From positions 1 through 64,000 of the forward strand of contig NZ_PQWB01000042.1 in assembly GCF_002924365.1 (NCBI RefSeq): DNA of 64,000 nucleotides. The letters are read 5' to 3'. Below are positions 36,532 through 43,350 of this stretch, one piece after another (within the stretch, counting starts at the first letter, position 1; every line of letters starts with the position of its first letter). Below the pieces are notes generated by a model. That model did no database searches. It was given only the letters and a program-made list of their open reading frames with translations, and was not told where the DNA came from. A program made the position numbers and the translations under genes. This DNA comes from Chromobacterium alticapitis. GTDB taxonomy: Bacteria; Pseudomonadota; Gammaproteobacteria; Burkholderiales; Chromobacteriaceae.

Positions 36532-36696
36532 CGCATCCGGCTGAACCAAAGCCGTATCCGGGTAGAGAAAAAATGGGTGAACTTGTCGCCGGGCATGGCG
36601 GTGACAGTGGAAGTCAAAACCGGGAAGCGGCGGGTGGCGGAGTATTTCTTGAGTCCGCTGATGGAATATGTGCAGGAGAGTTTGAGGGAGCGGTGA
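36532..36696 (+). repeat. Copy 2 of the last 54 codons of hlyD
   Basis: The same 165-base segment of hlyD as at 35248, joined to the palindromic element at the same base. Translation gives RIRLNQSRIRVEKKWVNLSP..., ending QESLRER, with about eight changes from the intact HlyD. Its TGA overlaps the ATG of the LuxR-type gene by one base (TGATG). That suggests hlyD and luxR were originally adjacent and coupled before cassettes A and B entered. Confidence 0.92.
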
Positions 36697-37463
36697 TGAG
36701 TTTGCAGAGTGATGCTGAATCTATCGTGAGCCCGCTCTTGCCAAGGCGTTTGAAAATCTCTTCGACCAGCTTGGCGCATTGGGCGGAAGCAATGGCTTAT
36801 CTTCCAAATGAACCAACATTGTTTCCAATATGGCTGGAGCAGCAGTTGAAACCATTGTTTGGTTTTGAAAAACTGTTTTGCGTGCACGGAGAGGTAGTGG
36901 CGGGCGAGGTCAGAATAACGCATTGGCTTTCGCTTGGGTATGAGTCAGATAGTTTTCAAAGCTATATGCAGAGCTTTGAATGGGAGCGGCGCGGATGCTT
37001 GAAATGGTGGTTGAAAAATCGCAAGCCGTTTCTGTTGAGCTATGCGTCTCCGCCGATATTTTCTAGTCAATTTGAGTTGAGTGAAATGGCGCGGATGGGT
37101 TTGCATACTATTGTCGGACATGGCTTGGTTAACCCATTGTCTAGGGAGGGAACCTACTTCAGTATGGGGAATGTGCGGACGCCTTTTGATCCAGGTTTGT
37201 TGGAAATGATGGAGCTGACAATGCCATTTCTGCATAGCCAGTTCATTGATTTTATCCATCAAAAATCAGCTATTTCCCTGGAAATGGATGGTGTCCCTCC
37301 CAGGCAAAGGGAGGTATTGCGCTATGCCTTGGCTGGATATCCCGACAAAAAAATTGCGCGCGAGATGGATATCTCTGAGAAAACGGTCAGGAACCAATTA
37401 AGCGAGTTGTATCGAATGTTTGATGTGCGCTCCAGGGCAGAGCTGATAGTCAAGTTGCGTTAA
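36696..37463 (+). CDS. LuxR-type transcriptional regulator within the toxin locus
   Basis: The protein has 255 residues from ATG 36696. The N-terminal ~185 residues are aromatic-rich and of unknown class; they do not show the full set of invariant residues of an acyl-homoserine-lactone domain. The C-terminal LuxR helix-turn-helix is clear: PPRQREVLRYALAGYPDKK, then IAREMDISEKTVRNQLSELY. It probably controls the secretion or toxin genes. The end of the gene and its downstream DNA are repeated at 38137 beside the third palindromic element. Confidence 0.82.
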   Translation: MSLQSDAESIVSPLLPRRLKISSTSLAHWAEAMAYLPNEPTLFPIWLEQQLKPLFGFEKLFCVHGEVVAGEVRITHWLSLGYESDSFQSYMQSFEWERRGCLKWWLKNRKPFLLSYASPPIFSSQFELSEMARMGLHTIVGHGLVNPLSREGTYFSMGNVRTPFDPGLLEMMELTMPFLHSQFIDFIHQKSAISLEMDGVPPRQREVLRYALAGYPDKKIAREMDISEKTVRNQLSELYRMFDVRSRAELIVKLR

Positions 37464-37580
37464 GTGGGACATGTGCCCTATGGACAAGATTTGTTGGGAG
37501 TGTTCAACTGAGCATGTTGTTTTCATGCCGGGATGGGAGAGTTGTGCGTGATGTTTGCAATTTTAGCTGTGGAGGCTCTC

Positions 37581-37961
37581 ATGCTTGTTAATTCTAAAAC
37601 AGCTATTTTATTGATGCTTTCTTTGATTTATGTTCAGACCTTCTCTGAAGGTGGGCAGTTGCTTTATATGATGCATGACATTTGCGAAAAACTAATCTAT
37701 CCATCATTGATTAATAAGGGCCTATGTAGGAGTGTGAATGATTGTGATAAGAAAGATTATGTTTTTGCAACTAGCACCTCTGACTCGATTCGTATAGCAC
37801 TGTATGGTGTGGTTGATAAGGGCTTAATTGCAGAAGTAGTGAATAAGTTAAATTCTAATAATTATCCTGTTTCATATGTGACTTTTTATAAAGAGCCGCA
37901 CCAATTAAATGGCAGCATCTTATTAACTCATACTGTTGTGGCAAAATATAGATTGAGGTGA
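37581..37961 (+). CDS. Exported small protein, paralogue 1 (candidate immunity)
   Basis: The gene encodes 126 residues from ATG 37581 behind GGAGG. A signal peptide (MLVNSKTAILLMLSLIYVQT, cleavage near FS-EGG) is followed by a mature domain with three Cys and the family pattern GQLLYMMHDIC, VFATSTSDSIRIALYGV and TFYKE...VVAKYRLR. Two paralogues follow, at 38284 (frameshifted) and 38915, and each of the three precedes a toxin 5' end. A periplasmic inhibitor fits a toxin that acts in the periplasm. The family is not one I recognise. Confidence 0.7.
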   Translation: MLVNSKTAILLMLSLIYVQTFSEGGQLLYMMHDICEKLIYPSLINKGLCRSVNDCDKKDYVFATSTSDSIRIALYGVVDKGLIAEVVNKLNSNNYPVSYVTFYKEPHQLNGSILLTHTVVAKYRLR

Positions 37962-37965
37962 TTTT

Positions 37966-38045
37966 ATGAGTAACTATCCTCTGGCATAGCCTATAAGCAA
38001 TCCAATCTCCTCAGTCGTCATAAAGTCTTACATTGGGAATGGCAG
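37966..38045 (+). pseudogene. Stump of toxin front C with internal stop
   Basis: ATG 37966, behind GAGGTG, starts a sequence that aligns with the intact toxin N-terminus: MSNYPLA-stop-PISNPISSVVIKSYIGNG against MGKKYSPARPINFPIDHVVIKSYVGG. A TAG at 37987 interrupts it, and the palindromic element cuts it after about 27 codons. It is the remnant of an older toxin of the same front family as the one at 39336. Confidence 0.75.
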
Positions 38046-38136
38046 GAAAAATAGGGGACAGACCACGATTTTCGGTGAGGGAGGGATGTGTTGTTGCTTT
38101 GATTGATCGTAAATCGTGGTCTGTCCCTTATTTTCT
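38046..38136. mobile_element. Palindromic element, copy 3
   Basis: About 91 bp with arms GGGACAGACCACGATTTT (38055) and AAATCGTGGTCTGTCCC (38111). The interior is nearly identical to copy 1 (GGTGAGGGAGGGATGTGTTG). The left edge cuts toxin front C. The right edge abuts a copy of the luxR 3' end at CGTTA. Confidence 0.85.
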
Positions 38137-38200
38137 CGTTAGGTGGGATATATGCCCTATGGACAAGTTTTCTTAGAAGTGTTCAACTAGTTTATGCTGT
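38137..38200 (+). repeat. Copy of the luxR 3' end and downstream DNA
   Basis: CGTTAGGTGGGATATATGCC and the following bases match 37458-37520 (CGTTAAGTGGGACATGTGCC onward, including CCCTATGGACAAG and GTGTTCAACT). The copy starts at the last sense codon of luxR. Weaker similarity continues to the start of the next small gene (TTTTAGCnGTGGAG). Confidence 0.8.
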
Positions 38201-38283
38201 TTTTTGTCATGTTTTTAGAGTTTTGAAAAATTTTTAATTTTATTTTTTGAATTGCTAGGCTCATTTTAGCGGTGGAGACATTT

Positions 38284-38663
38284 ATGTTTTCTAGGGTTCG
38301 GGTGATTCTATTATTGATTCTTGCTCTCTTTTGTGTGAGAGCATTTTCTGGTGATGGGCAGTTGCTTTATTTTCTAGATGAGGTTTGTAATAAATCGATT
38401 TTTCCCTTTATGGTAGAGAATAAGTTGTGCAGCAATAACATAGATTGTAGAAGTCGGGAAGTTGTATTTGCGACAAGTACCTCAGATGAAATGCGGATGG
38501 CTGTATATGGAGTGGCTGATAAAAAATAATAGATGGAATTGTGAATAGAATTAAAATTTCTGAAATACCTGTTTCAACAATTGTTTTTTATAAGGAGCAG
38601 CATAGAAGGAATTGGAATTTTTCTTTTTTATACACGGTTATTGCTAAGTATAAATTTAAATGA
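38284..38663 (+). pseudogene. Exported small protein, paralogue 2, frameshifted at a poly-A run
   Basis: ATG 38284 gives a signal peptide (MFSRVRVILLLILALFCVRA) and the family core (GQLLYFLDEVC, VFATSTSDEMRMAVYGVADKK), then a stop at 38527. One extra A in the A6 run at 38521-38526 would restore the frame through DGIVNRIKISEIPVSTIVFY to the family ending YTVIAKYKFK at 38663. So this is either a recent pseudogene or a gene whose expression varies by slippage at the run. Confidence 0.8.
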
Positions 38664-38672
38664 GGTGAAGCT

Positions 38673-38720
38673 ACGAGTGTATATCATATTGCAAGTCCTG
38701 TTGACAGAAAAAGAAAATAG
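38673..38720 (+). pseudogene. Stump of toxin front D with lost start codon
   Basis: After a good ribosome site (GAGGTGAAG) the expected start reads ACG (38673). It is followed by SVYHIASPVD, similar in layout to the toxin N-termini (MxxxYxxAxPI). The fourth palindromic element cuts it after about 12 codons. The short length makes the assignment tentative; the position right after a candidate immunity gene supports it. Confidence 0.45.
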
Positions 38721-38810
38721 GGGTAGGTCACGATTTTCGGTGAGGAGGATGTGTTGTTGCTTTGAGCGATCATAAATCGTGGTTTGTCCATTCTTTCTTA
38801 TTTGTTTTAA
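38713..38810. mobile_element. Palindromic element, copy 4 (diverged)
   Basis: About 98 bp, with arms GGGGTAGGTCACGATTTT and AAATCGTGGTTTGTCCA and the interior GTGTTGTTGCTTTGAGCGAT. It carries more mismatches than copies 1-3 and is probably the oldest. CGTTAA follows directly, the same bases that follow copy 3 (end of luxR), but similarity beyond that is weak. Confidence 0.7.
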
Positions 38811-38914
38811 CGTTAATCAGACTTAATATATTTAAATCCAAAGCAAGGAAATTCGTTTTAATTGGGCATTGTTTAAAAGGCTCAGGTTCTTTTTGCTTCT
38901 GATCGGGAGTGGGT

Positions 38915-39328
38915 ATGACTCAATTTTTTTTTACGTATAGAAAGATGATTGGTAGATTGAAGTTTTTTATTGTCGTGGGTTTGGTGGCTATTCTTTTTCC
39001 TATTTTTTCGGTTGCAGGTAGCGGGCAGTTAATGTATATGGTCCACGATCTAAGTGATAGAGTGATTTTTCCTATCTTAATAGATGGTGGTGTGTGTAAA
39101 AACAATAAAGACTGCAAAGAGAAGGATATTGTTCTCGCAACTAACTCTGATGATGAAGTATTTATCTACGTTTATGGCGTGTCGAATACGGAGCTGATAT
39201 TGAAGATTGTGAGTAAGTTAAAGAAAGAATCTAATCGAGTCAAGACGATTACTTTTTTTAAAGAGGCTCATGGTGAAAGTTTTTTGGACTTATTTCACAC
39301 TGTAATTGCTAAGTATAACCTTAAATAG
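38915..39328 (+). CDS. Exported small protein, paralogue 3 (candidate immunity to the intact toxin)
   Basis: The gene encodes 137 residues from ATG 38915 behind GGGAG. The hydrophobic signal (RLKFFIVVGLVAILFPIFSV) is followed by GSGQLMYMVHDLSDRVIFPI, two Cys in GVCKNNKDC, VLATNSDDEVFIYVYGV and FKEAHGES...TVIAKYNLK. It is intact and ends seven bases before the start of the full-length RTX protein, so it is the best candidate for that toxin's cognate immunity protein, acting in the periplasm. The function is inferred from position and paralogy. Confidence 0.72.
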   Translation: MTQFFFTYRKMIGRLKFFIVVGLVAILFPIFSVAGSGQLMYMVHDLSDRVIFPILIDGGVCKNNKDCKEKDIVLATNSDDEVFIYVYGVSNTELILKIVSKLKKESNRVKTITFFKEAHGESFLDLFHTVIAKYNLK

Positions 39329-39335
39329 GTGTCTT

Positions 39336-42300
39336 ATGGGAAAGAAATATAGCCCTGCTAGGCCGATTAATTTTCCAATTGATCATGTTGTTATTAAGTC
39401 CTACGTTGGTGGGCAGGATGAAGGGTGGATTCCTCATACTTTTCTTGAGGTCTATGATAAGAATGGAAATTCTTCTGATTTTGGATTCGCGCCAGATCCA
39501 TCAGGATTGCTAGGGGCTGGTAAAATATTTGACAATCAGGGGCATGCTTGGTCGGATAGAACTGATTCAATATACTTGAATGATAGTCAGGCAGGTAGAC
39601 TTGCTGACTACATTAATCAGTCTATTGAAAATCCCCCGTTTTATAATCTTCCTAATGGCAATCAGTGTGATGTATGGGCAGTTGCAGGTGTGTTGGGCTC
39701 ATTGACGGGGGTCGATATTTCAAAGCAAATGCTTGCGGGAGGTATTGATTTGGGTGTGGCGGGTGTTGTGGAAACGGCAGTATTGAATCCATATACTCAG
39801 GCTTTATGGGATACAGCGTGGAAGGCAATGAAGGAAGCCGTGGGGGATATAAATAAAAATTGGAATAGTATCAAAAAAAATTTCCATGACTTATTTCAAG
39901 GATCTGTCTTTGACAGCAGCTGGGACCCTCTCGTCATCGATCTCACCGGAACGGGTATTCACACCCTTGGATCAGACCAGTCCGGCGTGATGTTCGACAC
40001 CAACGGCTCCGGTAATACCGAGCAACTGGGGTGGATTGCGCAAGGAACCGGTTTGTTGGTGTATGACCCCAATGGCGCCGCCACGCTGACCAGCGGCACC
40101 CAGCTGTTTGGCAACAGTACCTTGCTGCCCGATGGGAAATATGCGCTGGATGGTTTTCAAGCGCTGGCCGCGCTGGATAAAAGTGGCAGCGGCCACATCG
40201 ACGCCAGTAATCCGGAGTTTGCCAATCTGCGCATCTGGGTGGGCGCACCCGGCAATGGCAGTAGCAATAGCGCCTTGGCTACCGGTAAAATGATGACGCT
40301 GAAGGAGTTGGGCATTGTAGATATTTCACTGCATGCCACCAAAACTTGGGCGAATACCGGCGGCGCCGAGCACATGGCGAATACGGAATCCTCTTACGCG
40401 GTGGTGACTTGGGCAGATGGCCACACCACGACGATGGGAGACATCAACTTCGCCGCAGATCCTTTCTATCAGCACCTCAAGCCCATCGGCCCCTTGTCCG
40501 ATGCGGTGAAAGTTTTGCCGGAAATGGCAGGCTGCGGCCCGGTTTACGACACCCAGCAGGCGGCACAGAAATCCCCAGCCTTTGCCGACATGTTGAAAAA
40601 ATACAGCGCGCTGACCAGCCGCGCCGACCAGGTTTCCATGCTGCCGCAGTTGCTGAAAGCCTGGGCGGACAGCAGCGATTTCAAAGGGCTGATGGCGAGA
40701 AATGATTGGGATATTGCTTCCAATAATTACGTCTATGTCTTTGATAGTACCAAGATGTTTGCCGGGCAAAACCCTAGCAATCCCTTGTCTCTGCTTGCGG
40801 GCGGCGGCATCCCGCTGCAAGACCGGGATCAATGGTCCGACGTTTACAAGCAGATGGCGGACATGGTAGGCGTGCTTGAGGTATTCAATGGCCAAGCATT
40901 ATACGAGCCCAGCCAGACAGACCTGATGTGGGGTCGGCATGCGGATGCCATCCACGTAGCCTTGATCTCCGGTGGTGGCGGCAGTGGCGATGGAGGTGGA
41001 AAAGCGGGCATCAAGCTAGGCGCTACCTATAAAATTGAAGTCAATGCCCAGCAAGTGGCTAACCTGCAACAAAGCTACCAGGCCCTGGAACAGAGTGTAT
41101 ATGAGGGTTTGCTGATGCAAACCCGGATCAAGCCTTACCTCGATGCCATTAAATTGAATATCAATCCCAAAACTGGCGCCCAATTCGATCTGTCTGGTTT
41201 AGATAAAATTCTTGATAACAAATATGCGGCCAATCCTATTGATGCTACGCTAGATTTGCTGGAGCTGACGGCCTATGGTCGGGATATGCTAGTGGCCACG
41301 GGATGGGATATGGCGACTAAACTAGGGCATTGGATCAGTGATTTGACTGCAAATGGCTCGTGGCAGAAAATATCCGCGCAGTTGCAGGATGGTCTGGATT
41401 CTCTGATTCATATTGACAAGGACGGTAAGTTTTCTCTGACGGATGCCCAAGGGAATGCGATCTACATCGCAAAAAGCGGTGACGATACGCTTCAAGGCGG
41501 TAGCGGGCATAATATATTATACGGTGGCAGCGGCAATACCATCATGTATGGCGCGGGGACCAGCAATACCTTCTACGGCGGCACCGGGCACGACACCATG
41601 CTCAGCCAGGGAGGCTGCGCCACATACATTGGCGGCAGCGGCTTTGATGTCATGGGCAGCAACGATTGCCGCAGCGCTACCACGACAGGACATACCACCG
41701 ACGATAAGGGCAATCTCATCGGTAGTACCTATATCGCAGGCACTGGCGGCGGCATTATGTATGGTAGCGATGCCAACAACCTTTACCAGCTATCCCTGGG
41801 TTGCGGTTCGGATTCCATCTTCAGCGCCGGTTATAGCTGGTATGGGGATAACGGTATGGCAAACCGCAATGTCAACAATGTGCTGAAATTCGGGCCAGGC
41901 ATCAGTGCCGGCAATATTTGGGCGGAGACCAGTGGCATTGATCTGATTCTGCACTATTCCGACAAAGATGCCGTCACGTTGAAGGAGTGGTTTGTCATTT
42001 CAGTGCAGCCTGTGCAAACAGTACAGTTTGCCGATGGCAGCTCAATGAATATCAAGGATTTGCTCAACAGTTTGTCTTTCAGTGCAGGCCACGCTGCCAA
42101 TGGCGTGATATATGGGGTAGGCAAGCAAGAAAACCTGATGGCTGGCGATGGCAATGTTTCAGTGATGGGGGGCAATGGCGATGCCACATTGACTGGTGGA
42201 TCCGGTAATGACTCCTTATATGGCGGCACGGGATCCAACACCTTCCATGGCGGCAGCGGCAATACCATCATGTATGGCGCGGGCGCCAGCAATACCTTCT

Positions 42301-43274
42301 ACGGCGGCACCGGGCACGACACCATGCTCAGCCAGGGAGGCAGTGCCACATACATTGGCGGCAGCGGCTTCGATGTCATGGGCAGCGATGATTGCCGCAG
42401 CGTTACCACGACAGGACATACCACCGATGTCAAGGGGAATCCCATCGGCAGTACCTATATCGCAGGCACTGGCGGCGGCATTATGTATGGCAGCGATGCC
42501 AACAACCTTTACCAGCTATCCCTGGGTTGCGGTTCGGACTCCATCTTTAGCGCCGGTTATAGCTGGTATGGAGTCAACGGCATAGCAAACCGCAATGTCA
42601 ACAATGTGCTGAAATTTGGCGCTGGTATCAGCGCCGATAAAATGTGGGTGGAAAATCGCGGCATTGATCTGATCCTGCACTATTCCGACAAGGATGCCGT
42701 GACTTTAGCAGAATGGGCGGTTATCTCCGTGCGCCCGGTGCAGACCGTACAGTTTGCCGATGGCAGCTCAATGAGCATCGACACCCTGTTGAGCAAGCTG
42801 CCCGTGCAGATTAACGGCACAAATGGTGTCTTCACCGGTGTCGGCGCAAACGAGTTGATGAAGTCTGATAGCCAGAACGACACGATGACGGGCGGCGCGG
42901 GTAATGTCAGCTACGAAATCTCCTCAAACGCCACGCACGTGACGATCAACAACGCGGCCAGCGGCGCTGGGCATGCCAGCTCGGTGCTATTCGATAGCGC
43001 ATCCAGCAATCAATTGTGGTTCCAGCATTCCGGCAATGATTTGCTGGTAAGCGAGATTGGCACCACCACGCAAATCGACATCAGCGGCTGGTATGCCGGC
43101 GATGCCAACCATGTGCAGCAATTCCGAGCCTCGGATGGCAAGGTCCTGCTGGACAAGCAAGTGGATGCGCTGGTGAGCGCGATGGCCGGGTTTGCGCCGC
43201 CAGCGGCGGGGGCGGCCTTGCCGCAGAACGCGCAGGACGCGCTGCAGCCGGCGCTGGCGGCGAACTGGCACTAA
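39336..43274 (+). CDS. Full-length RTX-type secreted protein, probable antibacterial toxin
   Basis: The protein has 1312 residues from ATG 39336. Residues 1-190 are a unique front with HTFLEVYDKNGNSSDFGFAP near 35-54 and NQCDVWAVAGVLGS near 118; the His and Cys could be the catalytic pair of a circularly permuted papain-like (NlpC/P60-type) fold. From about 192 comes an FrpC-like backbone (SSWDPLVIDLTGTGIHTLG, GLLVYDPNG), a helical middle (about 560-710), then glycine-rich RTX repeats (GGSGNTIMYGAG, GGTGHDTMLSQGG) in two duplicated blocks. It ends with an unstructured C-terminus that should hold the type I secretion signal. There is no N-terminal signal peptide. The front is AT-rich and the backbone GC-rich. 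Confidence 0.85.
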   Translation: MGKKYSPARPINFPIDHVVIKSYVGGQDEGWIPHTFLEVYDKNGNSSDFGFAPDPSGLLGAGKIFDNQGHAWSDRTDSIYLNDSQAGRLADYINQSIENPPFYNLPNGNQCDVWAVAGVLGSLTGVDISKQMLAGGIDLGVAGVVETAVLNPYTQALWDTAWKAMKEAVGDINKNWNSIKKNFHDLFQGSVFDSSWDPLVIDLTGTGIHTLGSDQSGVMFDTNGSGNTEQLGWIAQGTGLLVYDPNGAATLTSGTQLFGNSTLLPDGKYALDGFQALAALDKSGSGHIDASNPEFANLRIWVGAPGNGSSNSALATGKMMTLKELGIVDISLHATKTWANTGGAEHMANTESSYAVVTWADGHTTTMGDINFAADPFYQHLKPIGPLSDAVKVLPEMAGCGPVYDTQQAAQKSPAFADMLKKYSALTSRADQVSMLPQLLKAWADSSDFKGLMARNDWDIASNNYVYVFDSTKMFAGQNPSNPLSLLAGGGIPLQDRDQWSDVYKQMADMVGVLEVFNGQALYEPSQTDLMWGRHADAIHVALISGGGGSGDGGGKAGIKLGATYKIEVNAQQVANLQQSYQALEQSVYEGLLMQTRIKPYLDAIKLNINPKTGAQFDLSGLDKILDNKYAANPIDATLDLLELTAYGRDMLVATGWDMATKLGHWISDLTANGSWQKISAQLQDGLDSLIHIDKDGKFSLTDAQGNAIYIAKSGDDTLQGGSGHNILYGGSGNTIMYGAGTSNTFYGGTGHDTMLSQGGCATYIGGSGFDVMGSNDCRSATTTGHTTDDKGNLIGSTYIAGTGGGIMYGSDANNLYQLSLGCGSDSIFSAGYSWYGDNGMANRNVNNVLKFGPGISAGNIWAETSGIDLILHYSDKDAVTLKEWFVISVQPVQTVQFADGSSMNIKDLLNSLSFSAGHAANGVIYGVGKQENLMAGDGNVSVMGGNGDATLTGGSGNDSLYGGTGSNTFHGGSGNTIMYGAGASNTFYGGTGHDTMLSQGGSATYIGGSGFDVMGSDDCRSVTTTGHTTDVKGNPIGSTYIAGTGGGIMYGSDANNLYQLSLGCGSDSIFSAGYSWYGVNGIANRNVNNVLKFGAGISADKMWVENRGIDLILHYSDKDAVTLAEWAVISVRPVQTVQFADGSSMSIDTLLSKLPVQINGTNGVFTGVGANELMKSDSQNDTMTGGAGNVSYEISSNATHVTINNAASGAGHASSVLFDSASSNQLWFQHSGNDLLVSEIGTTTQIDISGWYAGDANHVQQFRASDGKVLLDKQVDALVSAMAGFAPPAAGAALPQNAQDALQPALAANWH
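41525..42790 (+). repeat. Internal duplication in the RTX region
   Basis: Two blocks of about 540 bp start near 41525 and 42251, with a period of 726 bases (242 codons). They share long near-identical runs, for example GGCAATACCATCATGTATGG at 41532 and 42258. Each encodes GGSGNTIMYGAG onward to the VQTVQFADGSSM segment. Confidence 0.88.
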
Positions 43275-43301
43275 GGGGGGCATCCGGTTGATGCACTATG
43301 G

Positions 43302-43326
43302 CGAGGGGCTGCGGCCCCTCGTTTTT
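43302..43326 (+). terminator. Terminator after the RTX gene
   Basis: An 8-bp stem (CGAGGGGC and GCCCCTCG, loop TGCG) is followed by TTTTT, 28 bases after the RTX stop. Confidence 0.88.
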
Positions 43327-43350
43327 GCGTGACGAGAACAAGATATTGCC

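Noticed and set aside
35248-36696. The two hlyD tail copies as small functional genes
   Set aside because: They are exact C-terminal fragments without own start or ribosome site, joined to the palindromic element.
38811-38914. A third copy of the luxR downstream region after palindromic element 4
   Set aside because: Only CGTTAA matches clearly; the rest is too diverged to call a repeat.
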